Assembly (NCBI RefSeq): GCF_017305435.1
Contig: NZ_JAFKIP010000006.1
Span: 62,001-126,000 of the forward strand
Reading direction: 5' to 3'
Source: Microbacterium sp.
GTDB lineage: Bacteria; Actinomycetota; Actinomycetes; Actinomycetales; Microbacteriaceae
Length of the DNA stretch: 64,000 nt
Made by a program: the position numbers and the translations under genes
Shown here: piece by piece, positions 26,856 through 35,910 of the stretch
How the letters are laid out: the number at the start of each line of letters is the position of its first letter
Position numbering within the stretch: position 1 is the stretch's first letter
The notes under the pieces: model-generated
Databases searched by the model: none
The model's input: only the letters and a program-made list of their open reading frames with translations
Told to the model about the DNA's origin: nothing

Positions 26856-28322
26856 TCAGACGCGCGCGGGCGTCTCCGTGCGGATGCCGTCGTCGACGGC
26901 ATCCGCGGGCGCGGCATCCGTCGAGGCGTTGTCGTCATCGCCCGAGTCGTCCGAGAAGGGCTCGCCGTCGCGCGGCGCGTCGTAGAGGGCCACGTCGAGG
27001 ATGCCCTCGCGCTTCGCGACGATCGTCGGGACGAGCGCCTGGCCCGCGACGTTGACCGCCGTGCGGCCCATGTCGAGGATCGGGTCGATCGCGAGGAGGA
27101 GGCCCACGCCTTCGAGCGGCAGACCCAGCGTCGACAGGGTGAGGGTCAGCATGACGGTCGCCCCGGTCGTGCCGGCGGTCGCGGCCGAGCCGACGACCGA
27201 GACGAGCGCGATGAGCAGGTAGGAGACGAAGTTGAGCTCGACGCCGAAGAACTGCGCGACGAAGATCGCGGCGATCGCCGGGTAGATCGCGGCGCAGCCG
27301 TCCATCTTCGTCGTCGCGCCGAGCGGCACCGCGAACGACGCGTACTCGCGCGGCACGCCGAGGTTCCGCTCGGTGACCCGCTGGGTGAGGGGCAGCGTGC
27401 CGATCGACGAGCGTGACACGAAGCCGAGCTGGACGGCGGGCCAGACGCCGGAGAAGTACTGCTTGATCGACAGGCCGTGGCTCTTCACGAGGATCGGGTA
27501 GACGACGAAGAGCACGAGCACGAGCCCCGCATAGACCGCGACGACGAACCAGACGAGGGTCAGCAGCTTGTCGGTGCCGTACTGCACGACGGCGGAGGCG
27601 ATGAGGCCGAGGGTGCCGATCGGGGCGATGCGGATGATCCACCACAGCACCCGCTGGACGATCTTCAGGGTCGACTGCGTGAAGGCGACGAAGGGCTCGG
27701 CGCGCTTGCCGAGCTTCAGCGCGGCGACGCCGACCGCGATCGAGATGACGATCACCTGGAGCACGTTGAAGCCGACCGTCGAGGTGACGGCGCCGGTCGT
27801 GGCATCCGCCGAGCTCGACACGGTGAGGCCGAGGAAGTTCTGCGGGATGATCCCCTTGAGGAAGTTCCACCACGTGCCGACCGCGTAGGGGTCGGCGGTC
27901 GTCAACTGATCGTGCGCGACGCGATTGCCGGGCTGGATCGTGACGCCGAGGACGATGCCGATCGTCACCGCGATGAGGGCCGTGATCCCGAACCAGAGGA
28001 GAGTCTGTCCCGCCAGGCGCGCGGCGTTCGTGACATTCCGCAGCTGGGTGATGCTCGCGACGATCGCGAGGAAGATGAGCGGGACGACCGCGACCTTCAG
28101 CAGCGTGACATAGGCGTTGCCGATGGTGGAGAGCGTCGCGGCGAGGCCGTTGGCGTTGCCTTCTGCATCGGGGCCGATGTTCAGCGCGAGGATGCCGAGC
28201 AGGATGCCCGCGACGAGCGCGATCGTGATCTGGAATCCGAACGAGCGGTAGAACGGCTTCTTGGGCCGGGGGGTGCGTGCGGCCGGATTCGACGCGGGCG
28301 CGGTGGTGCGGGGGGAACTCAT
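26856..28322 (-). CDS. Dicarboxylate/amino acid:cation symporter (DAACS family)
   Basis: The 488-residue inner-membrane secondary carrier belongs to the glutamate/C4-dicarboxylate symporter family. It has about eight membrane helices and two re-entrant loops. The serine-rich loop reads SRSSIGTLPLTQR (near 310), and the second loop region GATTKMDGCAAIYP (near 340). The helix 8 segment GLLLAIDPILDMGRTAVNVAGQ (near 415-436) carries the ligand-binding Asp and Arg. The 35-residue acidic C-terminal tail (DDSGDDDNASTDAAPADA) is unusual and probably cytoplasmic. AGGAG lies about ten bases before the ATG. Glutamate, aspartate or a C4-dicarboxylate is likely; which one cannot be told. Confidence 0.92.
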   Translation of the reverse strand: MSSPRTTAPASNPAARTPRPKKPFYRSFGFQITIALVAGILLGILALNIGPDAEGNANGLAATLSTIGNAYVTLLKVAVVPLIFLAIVASITQLRNVTNAARLAGQTLLWFGITALIAVTIGIVLGVTIQPGNRVAHDQLTTADPYAVGTWWNFLKGIIPQNFLGLTVSSSADATTGAVTSTVGFNVLQVIVISIAVGVAALKLGKRAEPFVAFTQSTLKIVQRVLWWIIRIAPIGTLGLIASAVVQYGTDKLLTLVWFVVAVYAGLVLVLFVVYPILVKSHGLSIKQYFSGVWPAVQLGFVSRSSIGTLPLTQRVTERNLGVPREYASFAVPLGATTKMDGCAAIYPAIAAIFVAQFFGVELNFVSYLLIALVSVVGSAATAGTTGATVMLTLTLSTLGLPLEGVGLLLAIDPILDMGRTAVNVAGQALVPTIVAKREGILDVALYDAPRDGEPFSDDSGDDDNASTDAAPADAVDDGIRTETPARV

Positions 28323-28489
28323 GAGGGGTGTATCTCCTGGGGTGGCGGATGCCGGTTGGTGCAGCGGCCCGCAGAGAGCAGACCACGCTCGACCCTACGA
28401 CGACGCGATGCGACGACAGGGGGATGTGACGAGTGACGACAACGGCACACACGCCGCCCGCATTCCCGCCGCGAGCTCGCGGGCACGCG

Positions 28490-29845
28490 TCACGCGGCGG
28501 ACGGACGGCGCCACGGTCGGCGTTCCGGCGGGTCGAACATCCAGCGCAGCGGCGACGCGGTCCGCAGTTCAATCGGGGGCGTGAGGTCACCCGGCGGCGG
28601 CAGGAGGAGGAAGGGGCCCTTCCCCTCGCGGGTGATGCGCCTGCCAGTCATATGCAGGTGCACGTGATGGAAGGCGCACAGCAGGACGCCGCGGTCGATG
28701 TCGGTCGCGCCCTCGTCGCGGACCCACTCGTCGATGTGGTGCGCTTCGGTCATCGACGGCGGACGATCGCAGCCGGGCCAGATGCACCCGCCGTCTCTTG
28801 TGGCGAGCGCGATGCGCTGACGGGAGGAGAACAGCCGCGCATCGCGACCGATGTCGAGCGGGTTCCCACCCGCGTCGAGCGTCACAGGGGTGATGCCGAG
28901 ATCGCAGACGAGTCGCTCGACGATGGAGCCGGGCACCGTGAGCGCGCCGTCCTCGCTGTGCGCGACCTGCAGGAGCCTTTCGAACAGGTCGCGCGGCGCG
29001 GCGCCGTCGCGGTCATCATGGATGGTCACGACTCGCACGCCCGCACATCGTGCTCCGAAGACATCCTTGGCTTCCGCTTTCGCGCCCGCATGGACGAGAT
29101 CGGTGATGAGGTCGTACGCCAGCTGCTCGTTCGTCCGCGGGTCGCTCCTGAGTTCGGACGCTGCGGCACGCTCCTCGTCGGTCAGGAATCGGGGGCCGCC
29201 GCGGCGCGGGCGGAGCGCGGCATCCATCACGGTCTGCCAGAAGGCGAAGGTCGCGTCGTCGAAGACGATGTGGCCGTGGCGCCGCCCCTCGGCATCCGTG
29301 CGCATCCGGAATGATCGAGCCGCATAGTGGTCGCGCCAGCGTTCTTCCGCACCCGCCGGGTCGATCGCGTCGCGAACGGAACGCGCCGCGGCGATGAGGT
29401 CTTCAACAGAGCACGACGTCGCTTCGTCGATCAGCTGCATCGCGGCGACCCGCCAGACCTCCCTGACGTCGTCGGCGGGCCGGTCCATCGCGGGCGGCTC
29501 TCCCAGACCACGACGGATCGCATCGACCTGAGCACTCGAGAGCCGCCCGGCGAGCAACGCGTCACCGAGCGGTTCGTGCCACGGACGAACGGCGACCTCC
29601 TCGTCCGGCGAGAGGGGCGCGGCCTCGGCATCCTGCGTCAGATCCGGAACGCCGGCGACAAGCGCTTCGCCCACCTTGACCGCGCGGATCGCCTCGCCGC
29701 GCGTCGCGCCGGTGATCTCTTTGACCATCTGTACGGGAGTGCGGAAGCCCTCCACCTGAGCGAGGCCGCCGTGCCCGCGATCGCGCGCGGACCGCCGGGC
29801 GACGACACCCGCGAGCACGACCTCAAGCTTCGACGAAGTCCGCAA
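28490..29845 (-). CDS. DUF222 / HNH endonuclease family protein (13E12 type), 5' end altered
   Basis: This protein has a DUF222 domain (about 25-300) and an HNH nuclease motif near the C-terminus: CIWPGCDRPPSMTEAHHIDEW...LCAFHHVHLH with two Cys and clustered His (about 355-405). In this frame the only upstream start is TTG 29845, giving 451 residues. The expected N-terminal helix of the family is missing from the frame. Instead an ATG at 29885 opens a 20-codon frame (MSFIGDLRDGIDRLADFVEA) that looks like the usual N-terminus but stops at 29823. A small deletion or frameshift probably separated the two, so the gene may be weakly expressed or a recent pseudogene. A TCGAAC half-site (29904-29909) recalls the SOS box of mycobacterial 13E12 genes, but the other half is lost. 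Confidence 0.72.
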   Translation of the reverse strand: MRTSSKLEVVLAGVVARRSARDRGHGGLAQVEGFRTPVQMVKEITGATRGEAIRAVKVGEALVAGVPDLTQDAEAAPLSPDEEVAVRPWHEPLGDALLAGRLSSAQVDAIRRGLGEPPAMDRPADDVREVWRVAAMQLIDEATSCSVEDLIAAARSVRDAIDPAGAEERWRDHYAARSFRMRTDAEGRRHGHIVFDDATFAFWQTVMDAALRPRRGGPRFLTDEERAAASELRSDPRTNEQLAYDLITDLVHAGAKAEAKDVFGARCAGVRVVTIHDDRDGAAPRDLFERLLQVAHSEDGALTVPGSIVERLVCDLGITPVTLDAGGNPLDIGRDARLFSSRQRIALATRDGGCIWPGCDRPPSMTEAHHIDEWVRDEGATDIDRGVLLCAFHHVHLHMTGRRITREGKGPFLLLPPPGDLTPPIELRTASPLRWMFDPPERRPWRRPSAA

Positions 29846-29939
29846 GACGGTCGATGCCGTCGCGAAGATCTCCGATGAAGCTCATACGTCGACTCTGCCA
29901 GATTCGAACATAGATCTTTCTTCGAGTCTCGTGGATCGG

Positions 29940-30428
29940 TCACGCGATCTTCGTGAAGCCCGACCGGTGCCACAGCAGCGGTTGGTGCGCGAAGTCGGTG
30001 CTGAGTTCTTCCACGCGGAGCACCACGATGTCGTGATCGCCTGCGGGGTACGTACTCCACACCGAGCATTCCAACCAGATCGGTGCATCCAGGAGAAGGA
30101 TCGCACCGTGGGAAGTCCGATGCACAGCGAGGCCTTCGAGCCGGCGGGACCGGTCGGGCGCGGCGAGCTTGCGCGCGTGGCGGGTGTGGCCTTCTCCGAG
30201 CACCGACACGCCCAGCCTCGACGCAGTGCTGAGAATGGGCCAGGTGGAGGAGGTGTGCTGCACCGCGAACATCACCAGCGGAGGGTCCTGTGAGACGCCG
30301 ACCGTGAACGAGGAGGCGACGAGGACGTGGTCGCTCCCCGAAGCGGCAGCAGCGATGGCGACGACGCCGCAGGGAAAGCCGGAGAACGCCTCACGCAGGA
30401 GGGCAGGATCGCCGCCGTGCGGTCTCAT
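29940..30428 (-). CDS. Flavin reductase domain protein
   Basis: This 162-residue NAD(P)H:FMN reductase-like protein has the split-barrel flavin reductase fold: REAFSGFPCGVVAIAA (about 12-27), VASSFTVGVSQDPPLVMFAVQ (about 37-57, FMN contact) and STWPIL. Its ATG overlaps the stop of the upstream monooxygenase (ATGA), so it very likely supplies reduced FMN to that enzyme as a two-component system. It lacks the His-rich C-terminal motif GDHxxxxG in a strict form but has AGDHDIVVLRVEEL (about 130-143), the equivalent strand. The length is typical. Confidence 0.85.
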   Translation of the reverse strand: MRPHGGDPALLREAFSGFPCGVVAIAAAASGSDHVLVASSFTVGVSQDPPLVMFAVQHTSSTWPILSTASRLGVSVLGEGHTRHARKLAAPDRSRRLEGLAVHRTSHGAILLLDAPIWLECSVWSTYPAGDHDIVVLRVEELSTDFAHQPLLWHRSGFTKIA

Positions 30429-31762
30429 GCCTTCACCCCCACCGCGCTGCCGTTCAGGCCGAGGTGGTCGCGGAGCTGGGTGCCCGTGTACTCGGTTCGG
30501 AACGCACCTCGTCGCTGCAATTCTGGGACCACCCGCTCCGTGAAGTCCTCCACGCCGGTGGGATAATGGGTGGGTACGGCGAGGAACCCGTCACAGGCGT
30601 CCGCGTCGCGCCATGTCTGCACGGCATCGGCGATGGTGGCAGGCGAGCCGATCATCTTCAGATAGCTGCCCTCGGCGAAGTAGCGCGCCGTCTCGAGCAC
30701 GGTGAGGTTCTTCTCCCGCGAGATGGCCATGATCGCCTCACGGTGCGACTTCCCGGCGTTCGTCTCGGGGAGCTCCGGCACGGGCGCGTCGAGATCGAAA
30801 TCGCGGAAGTCGACCCCGCCGGCAAGCGGCTTGAGGTTGCTGAGCGCGAGGTCGTCGGGGATGAGGGCCATCATCTGGTCGGCCAGATCACGAGCGTCGG
30901 CGTCGGTGTCTCCGACGATCGGGGTCATTCCGACGAGCACCTTGATGCTGTCTGCGGGGCGCCCGTAGGCGACGGCGCGGGCGCGGATGTCGTCGCGGAA
31001 CGCCCGTGCCTTGTCGATGTCGGACTGCAGCGTGAACACGACGTCCGCGGTGCGAGCGGCGAGGTCCCTGCCCGGTTCGGAGGATCCGGCTTGGAAGATG
31101 ACCGGACGGCCCTGGGGGCTGCGGGCGGTGGTGAGTGGCCCCCGGACCTTGAAGTGCTCGCCGTCGTGGTTGAGGAAGCGCATCTTGTCGGTGTCGAAGT
31201 ACACACCGGTCTTCTTGTCGCGACTGATCGCGTCGACGTCCCAGGAGTCCCACAGCCCGGTGACCACGTCGACGAACTCGCCGGCGCGTTCGTAGCGGGC
31301 GGCGTGCTGCATGTGTGTGTCCAGGCCGAAGTTCTGCGCTTCGTCCTCATTGAACGAGGTGACGAGGTTCCATCCCGCACGGCCACCGCTGAGGTGATCG
31401 AGCGTGGAGAACCGACGGGCGAGGTTGTACGGGTCGTTGAACGTCGTGGTCGACGTCGCGGCGAGCCCGAGATGCGTGGTGTGCATGGCCAGGGCGGGGA
31501 GCACCACGGTGGGATCGAGGTGGATCGAGCGGGGGTTCGCCGCCCCGTAGGTGTCACCGGCGAGGATGTCGTTGCTTCGGCGCACGGCCGCTTGGTCCTC
31601 GAAGAAGATGGCGTCCAGCTTGGCGCCCTCGGCGAGCTGAGCAGCACGGGTCAGGTGATCGATGCTCATGTCGATCTCAGGGATCGCATCGGGCAGGCGC
31701 CACGCGCCGAGGTGGTAGCCGGGGAACAGGAACAGGGCAAGGTGCAGTGTCTTGGATGACAT
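30425..31762 (-). CDS. FMN-dependent monooxygenase, NtaA/SnaA/DszA family
   Basis: This 445-residue member of the bacterial luciferase superfamily uses FMNH2 and O2. Family features are FLFPGYHLGAWRLPD (about 12-26), DHLSGGRAGWNLVTSFNEDEAQNFG (about 122-146), AARYERAGEFVDVVTGLWDSW (near 155-175) and VIFQAGSSEPGRDLAARTADVVF (near 222-244). The family cleaves C-N or C-S bonds of nitrilotriacetate, EDTA, dibenzothiophene sulfone and alkyl sulfonates; the substrate here is unknown. It is translationally coupled to its flavin reductase. Upstream lies a 25-codon reading frame with a strong ribosome-binding site, and then the divergent dipZ gene. A sulfur-related role is plausible but inferred. Confidence 0.88.
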   Translation of the reverse strand: MSSKTLHLALFLFPGYHLGAWRLPDAIPEIDMSIDHLTRAAQLAEGAKLDAIFFEDQAAVRRSNDILAGDTYGAANPRSIHLDPTVVLPALAMHTTHLGLAATSTTTFNDPYNLARRFSTLDHLSGGRAGWNLVTSFNEDEAQNFGLDTHMQHAARYERAGEFVDVVTGLWDSWDVDAISRDKKTGVYFDTDKMRFLNHDGEHFKVRGPLTTARSPQGRPVIFQAGSSEPGRDLAARTADVVFTLQSDIDKARAFRDDIRARAVAYGRPADSIKVLVGMTPIVGDTDADARDLADQMMALIPDDLALSNLKPLAGGVDFRDFDLDAPVPELPETNAGKSHREAIMAISREKNLTVLETARYFAEGSYLKMIGSPATIADAVQTWRDADACDGFLAVPTHYPTGVEDFTERVVPELQRRGAFRTEYTGTQLRDHLGLNGSAVGVKA

Positions 31763-31897
31763 GGAAGGGTCCTCTGATGAGTGCGGTCACGGCAGCATGA
31801 CGGCGGCACTGATGGAGTTCGCGCGAGATGGCGAGAAGGAGATCGCGCGACGTCGACATCGTGTCGGCGTGCGCGGAAGAAAGCGCCGAGTGCGGGA

Positions 31898-31975
31898 TCA
31901 GCTCTGATGGTCGCCGTGAGCGATCGCGCCACGGTTCCACACCGCGGAGGGATGGACGGACGGGACATCCGACAT
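31898..31975 (-). CDS. Possible 25-residue leader peptide upstream of the NtaA-type monooxygenase
   Basis: A short frame MSDVPSVHPSAVWNRGAIAH plus five residues is preceded by GGGAGG with six bases of spacing, better than the signal of the monooxygenase gene itself. It ends 135 bases before that gene on the same strand. It has no Cys and one Met, so it is not an obvious sulfur-amino-acid attenuator. It could be a translated leader or a free small protein. A second short frame (from the ATG near 31855) overlaps the monooxygenase start but lacks a ribosome-binding site. Confidence 0.4.
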   Translation of the reverse strand: MSDVPSVHPSAVWNRGAIAHGDHQS

Positions 31976-32044
31976 GATCAACCTCCCGAGTGAGCAGCAG
32001 CTATACGGCGACTGTAGGGCGCGATTATTTCCGGCTCGTTGCGT

Positions 32045-32070
32045 TGGATATCCATCGGAATCCAATCGGA
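32045..32070. promoter_or_regulatory. Palindrome and direct repeat in the dipZ leader
   Basis: TGGATATCCA (32045-32054) is a perfect 10-base palindrome. It overlaps a direct repeat ATCCATCGGA (32050-32059) followed at once by ATCCAATCGGA (32060-32070). The site lies 49-74 bases upstream of dipZ and in the gap shared with the divergent monooxygenase unit. It is AT-richer than its surroundings. A regulator site is possible; no known consensus is matched. Confidence 0.3.
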
Positions 32071-32118
32071 TGCGGACTCGGCTCCGAACAACGAGCACGT
32101 TCAGCCTTGGAGGCATCC

Positions 32119-33942
32119 GTGATCATCTCACTCGCACTCATCGGCCTGCTCGGCGGACTCATCACGGGTATCTCGCCGTGCATCCTGCCGGTGCTCCCGG
32201 TCATCTTCCTCTCTGGCGGAGCCCAGAGCGCACGCCCGGAGGCCGTCCAGCGGCGCCGCGACGACGCGCGCGCCGCCCGAGCGGCGGGAGGCGCCGCGGA
32301 GACCGCATCGGGCGCCGTGCTGACAGCGGAGAAGCCCGCCCACGAGGACGTGCGGGTGGTGTCGCGGTGGCGCCCGTATCTCGTGATCGTCGGCCTGGTG
32401 GTGTCGTTCAGCCTCTTCACGCTGCTCGGTTCGCTGATTCTGGCGCTGCTGAACCTGCCGCAGGATGTCCTGCGCTACGCCGGAATCGTCGTGCTGCTGC
32501 TCATCGGCGCCGGGCTGATCTTCCCCCGCTTCGAGGAGATCCTGGAGAAGCCCTTCTCGAAGATCCCGCGCCGCAACGTCGGGACCGACGGGTCGGGCCT
32601 CGTGCTCGGGTTCGCCCTCGGTGCGGTGTACGTCCCGTGCGCGGGGCCGGTCCTCGCCGCGATCACGGTCGCCGGCTCCACGGGGCGCATCGGAGTCGAG
32701 ACGATCATCCTCACCGTGTCCTTCGCCATCGGCGCCGCGATCCCGCTCCTCATCTTCGCTCTCGCCGGGCGCCGCGTCGCCGAGCGCGTGCGCACGTTCC
32801 GCATGCACCAGAAGGCCATCCGCACCACCGGCGGCGTGCTCATGATCGCCCTCGCGGTGGGACTGCTCTTCAACGTGCCGGCGGCCCTGCAGCGCCTGGT
32901 CCCCGACTACACCTCGGCGCTGCAGAACCAGTTCTCCAGCAGCGACCAGGTCAGCGAGGCCCTCAACCTCGGCGGGCTCGAGAACGACCAGAACAAGGAC
33001 CTCGACCTCTGCACGAACAACGCCACCGAGCTCCAGAGCTGTGGCACCGCGCCCGATCTCACCGGCATCCAGGAGTGGTTCAACACTCCCGGCGACCAGC
33101 CCCTCACCCTCGGCGAAGAGCGCGGGAAGGTCGTGCTCATCGACTTCTGGGCGTACTCCTGCATCAACTGCCAGCGCTCCCTCCCCCATGTCGTCGCCTG
33201 GGAGAAGGCCTACGCCGACGCGGGCCTCCAGATCATCGGAGTGCACTCGCCGGAGTACGCGTTCGAGAAGGAAGTGCGAAACGTCAAGGAGGGCGCGGCG
33301 GGCTTCGGCATCACCTATCCCGTCGCGATCGACAACAACCTGTCGACCTGGACGAACTATCGCAACCGGTACTGGCCCGCCCACTACCTCATCGACTCCG
33401 CGGGCACCGTCCGCAACGTCCAGTTCGGAGAGGGCAACTACGCCGCCACCGAACGGATGATCCGCCGGCTGCTCACCGACGCCAACCCGGGCGTGCGGCT
33501 TCCCGCGCCCACCGACGTCGCCGACGACACTCCCGACAGCGGAGTCATCACCCCCGAGACCTACCTCGGCTGGTCCAAGGCCCAGAACTACGGCGGCGGG
33601 GACCGATACTCCAGCGGCGTCGCCACCTTCGCCTACCCCGCCGACCAGCCCGCCAACTCGTTCGCCATCGACGGCGGCGCGAACGTGGAGACGCAGTACA
33701 TCGAGGCCACGGGGGACGCGGTCACCATCCGACTGAACTACACCGCCGCGGAGGTGCGCATGGTCCTCGCCGGAACAGGCACGATCACGGTCGACGTGGA
33801 CGGCACCACCCGCGCGATCGACGTGTCGGGGACACCCAATTCCTACGAGCTCACGAAAACCCCCGACACCACGTCCGGAACCATCGAAGTGACGCTGCCG
33901 GCGGGAGTGCAGGGGTACTCGTTCACGTTCGGCGGCCGATGA
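32119..33942 (+). CDS. dipZ: DipZ-like thiol-disulfide exchange protein (CcdA-thioredoxin fusion)
   Basis: The 607-residue membrane protein carries reducing power across the membrane. An N-terminal CcdA/DsbD transmembrane domain (about 1-270) has its redox cysteines in [13 protein letters not shown] (C21) and YVPCAGPV (C174). A TlpA-like thioredoxin domain follows, with the CxxC in [11 protein letters not shown] (C348, C351). A C-terminal beta-sandwich-like domain (about 480-607) matches the layout of mycobacterial DipZ. The start is GTG 32119: GGAGG lies five bases upstream and the first helix begins at once. A cytoplasmic loop of 45 residues in the CcdA part is rich in Ala and Arg. The partners are unknown; cytochrome c maturation or extracytoplasmic thiol repair is likely. 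Confidence 0.92.
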   Translation: MIISLALIGLLGGLITGISPCILPVLPVIFLSGGAQSARPEAVQRRRDDARAARAAGGAAETASGAVLTAEKPAHEDVRVVSRWRPYLVIVGLVVSFSLFTLLGSLILALLNLPQDVLRYAGIVVLLLIGAGLIFPRFEEILEKPFSKIPRRNVGTDGSGLVLGFALGAVYVPCAGPVLAAITVAGSTGRIGVETIILTVSFAIGAAIPLLIFALAGRRVAERVRTFRMHQKAIRTTGGVLMIALAVGLLFNVPAALQRLVPDYTSALQNQFSSSDQVSEALNLGGLENDQNKDLDLCTNNATELQSCGTAPDLTGIQEWFNTPGDQPLTLGEERGKVVLIDFWAYSCINCQRSLPHVVAWEKAYADAGLQIIGVHSPEYAFEKEVRNVKEGAAGFGITYPVAIDNNLSTWTNYRNRYWPAHYLIDSAGTVRNVQFGEGNYAATERMIRRLLTDANPGVRLPAPTDVADDTPDSGVITPETYLGWSKAQNYGGGDRYSSGVATFAYPADQPANSFAIDGGANVETQYIEATGDAVTIRLNYTAAEVRMVLAGTGTITVDVDGTTRAIDVSGTPNSYELTKTPDTTSGTIEVTLPAGVQGYSFTFGGR

Positions 33943-33968
33943 CCCGCGCGCGCTGAGGCGCAGATGGA

Positions 33969-34004
33969 AGAACCCCGCCCGAATGTTCCGTCGGGCGGGG
34001 TTCT
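33969..34004. terminator. Hairpin terminator between dipZ and tRNA-Ser
   Basis: Perfect 14-base arms (33969-33982 and 33991-34004) with an eight-base loop, GC-rich in the centre. It lies just after dipZ and just after the 3' end of the tRNA gene on the other strand, where the stem is followed by TTCC, so it can serve both transcripts. Confidence 0.8.
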
Positions 34005-34017
34005 CACACCGTGCGTG

Positions 34018-34109
34018 TGGCGGAAGTGACAGGATTTGAACCTGCGAGGCGAGTTACCCCGCCTACATGGATTCCAGCCATGCTCCTTAGGCCGCTCGGA
34101 CACACTTCC
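34018..34109 (-). tRNA. tRNA-Ser (anticodon GGA)
   Basis: On the minus strand, acceptor arms GGAAGTG (34109-34103) and CACTTCC (34028-34022) pair, followed by discriminator G and encoded CCA (34020-34018). The anticodon stem-loop has CATGG and CCATG arms around CTGGAAT, giving anticodon GGA, which reads UCC/UCU. A long variable arm typical of serine tRNA and the T loop GGTTCAAATCC are present. Confidence 0.96.
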
Positions 34110-34166
34110 ATCGACGATCCTATCAGCCCCCGAACGCCCGCCCTGCGAACGTACGACCGGCGCCGG

Positions 34167-34871
34167 TCAGCCCGGCAGCGCGATCACGCGCTGCGCATCC
34201 CACGACTCCGTCCAGCCGAGCCGGTCGAAGAGCACGTCGAGCAGGATCGCGGTGAAACCCCAGACGAGGTGCCCGTCCAGTTCGAACGCGGGCCCCCGCC
34301 ACTCCTGACCGTCGCGCCGGATCACCGTCACGCCGCGACGCCGCGGATCGAGCAGGTCGGCGACGGGGGCGCGGAACACCGCTGCAGACTCGGCCACGTC
34401 GACGACGCCGACGGGCGACGGATGCCGCCACCACCCCAGCACGGGCGTCACCAGGTGGCCCGAATACTCGAGCGGCACCTGCGGGAGGGCGCCGAGCACC
34501 TCGACGCCGGCAGGATCGAGACCGGTCTCCTCACGCGCCTCCCGCAACGCCGCGGCGACCGGTCCGTCGTCCCCGGGGTCGAGCCGGCCCCCGGGGAACG
34601 CGACCTGCCCCGGGTGCGCGCGCAGCGTCGTCGCCCGGGCCAGCAGGAGCACGTCGAGGTCGCGCGAGACGGCGGCATCCTGCGCCTCGCGCCCCGCAGG
34701 CAGTGTGTCGAGCACGCCGAACAGGATGAGCACCGCGGCGGCACGAGGATCGGCGCCCATCGGAAGATCGCGCAAGCGAGAAGGCCAGCCCGACGCCTCG
34801 CCCGCGACCGCGGCAAGCTCCGCGCGCGCGGTTCCGGTCACGTCTGCGACATCCGCTCTCCTCGTCTGCAC
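34167..34871 (-). CDS. NUDIX hydrolase, CoA pyrophosphatase type
   Basis: This protein of about 234 residues hydrolyses nucleoside-diphosphate-linked compounds. The Nudix box GRLDPGDDGPVAAALREARE then ETGL (about 99-122) holds the metal-binding Glu residues. Just before it, LRAHPGQVAFPGG (about 85-97) is the additional signature of CoA pyrophosphatases of the NudL/Nudt7 group, which cut CoA to phosphopantetheine and 3',5'-ADP. GTG 34871 is used as the start because an AGGTGGGGG sequence precedes it; an alternative lies a few codons upstream. The stop is 57 bases from the tRNA gene. Confidence 0.88.
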   Translation of the reverse strand: MQTRRADVADVTGTARAELAAVAGEASGWPSRLRDLPMGADPRAAAVLILFGVLDTLPAGREAQDAAVSRDLDVLLLARATTLRAHPGQVAFPGGRLDPGDDGPVAAALREAREETGLDPAGVEVLGALPQVPLEYSGHLVTPVLGWWRHPSPVGVVDVAESAAVFRAPVADLLDPRRRGVTVIRRDGQEWRGPAFELDGHLVWGFTAILLDVLFDRLGWTESWDAQRVIALPG

Positions 34872-34933
34872 CCACCCCCACCTTCGCCATCGCGGCGCAA
34901 GCGTGTCAAGCGGCCTCACTACGCTGGATGCCC

Positions 34934-35845
34934 GTGACCTCCTCCCGCGCGCCGCGCATCGGCATCGTCGTGACTGACGCCTATGCGGACGAAGACCCCG
35001 ACTACGACACCCCACTGCTGCTCCCGGCGCTCGCCGACCGCGGTGCCGACGCCGCGGCGGTCGTCTGGCACGACGCGGCGCTGGACCCGGCATCCTTCGA
35101 TCTGCTGATGATCCGCTCGCCGTGGGACTATCCCGAGCGCCCCGCCGACTTCGCCGCGTGGCTCGACCGCGCCGAGCACGCGACCCGCGTCGTCAACGCC
35201 CCCGCGACGATGCGCTGGAACCTCGACAAGGCCTACCTGGGCGACCTCGAGCGCGCGGGCGTCCGCGTCGTTCCGACGACCTACGCGACGACGGCGAGTG
35301 CCGCGGCAGACGCCATCGGGGCGCTCGGCACCGTCGGGGCGGTCGATCGCGTCGTCGTGAAGCCGGCGGTGTCGGCCGGAGCCCGCGACACCGGGCTGTT
35401 CGCGGCATCCGACCCGGCGGCGCTCGCCCTCGCCTGTCGGATCATCGGCCGCGGCGACGTCGCGATGATCCAGCCCGAGATCCTCGAACTCTCCGAGGGC
35501 CGCGAGAAAGCCCTCTACGTCATCGGCGGAGAGTTCACGCACGCGATCGCGAAGGGCGCGCTCCTCGCGCCCGGCGGAGGATTCCGCGGTGGCGTGTACC
35601 GCGAGAACCCCGTCCCCGTCGACGCCACCGCCGGCGAGCGCACGTTCGCGGCCGAGGTGCTTCGTGCCGTGCAGCAGGTGACGGGCGGCGATCTGCCGCT
35701 CTACGCCCGCGTCGACACGGTCCACTCCGCGCGGTACGGCCTGTGCCTGCTGGAGGTCGAGCTCATCGAGCCGGCGCTCAACCTCCACGTGGCGCCGCAC
35801 GTGACCGGCATCCTCGCCGACGCCATCCTGCGCGTCCTCGCCTGA
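34934..35845 (+). CDS. ATP-grasp domain protein
   Basis: The 303-residue protein has a RimK-like ATP-grasp layout. A preATP-grasp domain (about 8-105) includes LLMIRSPWDY and NAPATMRWNLDKAYL. The ATP-binding lysine is in RVVVKPAVSAGARDTG (near 138), EKALYVIGGEFTHAI (near 195) follows, and the metal-binding pair lies in YARVDTVHS and LLEVELIEPALNLHVAP (near 260-285). This is the form seen in uncharacterised actinobacterial ligases and in cycloserine synthetase-like proteins, which join a carboxylate to an amine; the substrates are unknown. GTG 34934 is preferred because TACGCT (34920-34925) is placed for a leaderless start; an ATG two codons upstream is the alternative. Confidence 0.78.
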   Translation: MTSSRAPRIGIVVTDAYADEDPDYDTPLLLPALADRGADAAAVVWHDAALDPASFDLLMIRSPWDYPERPADFAAWLDRAEHATRVVNAPATMRWNLDKAYLGDLERAGVRVVPTTYATTASAAADAIGALGTVGAVDRVVVKPAVSAGARDTGLFAASDPAALALACRIIGRGDVAMIQPEILELSEGREKALYVIGGEFTHAIAKGALLAPGGGFRGGVYRENPVPVDATAGERTFAAEVLRAVQQVTGGDLPLYARVDTVHSARYGLCLLEVELIEPALNLHVAPHVTGILADAILRVLA

Positions 35846-35910
35846 CGATCGGCACCCGTGTCGGCGGCCGTGTCAGCGCCCGTGTCGGACGGTGCTGCTA
35901 GACCGGAGCC

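Noticed and set aside
31763-31855. A short frame starting MSTSRDLLLAISRELHQCRR overlapping the monooxygenase start
   Set aside because: No ribosome-binding site precedes it, and it runs into the monooxygenase gene in another frame. The 25-codon frame upstream is better supported.
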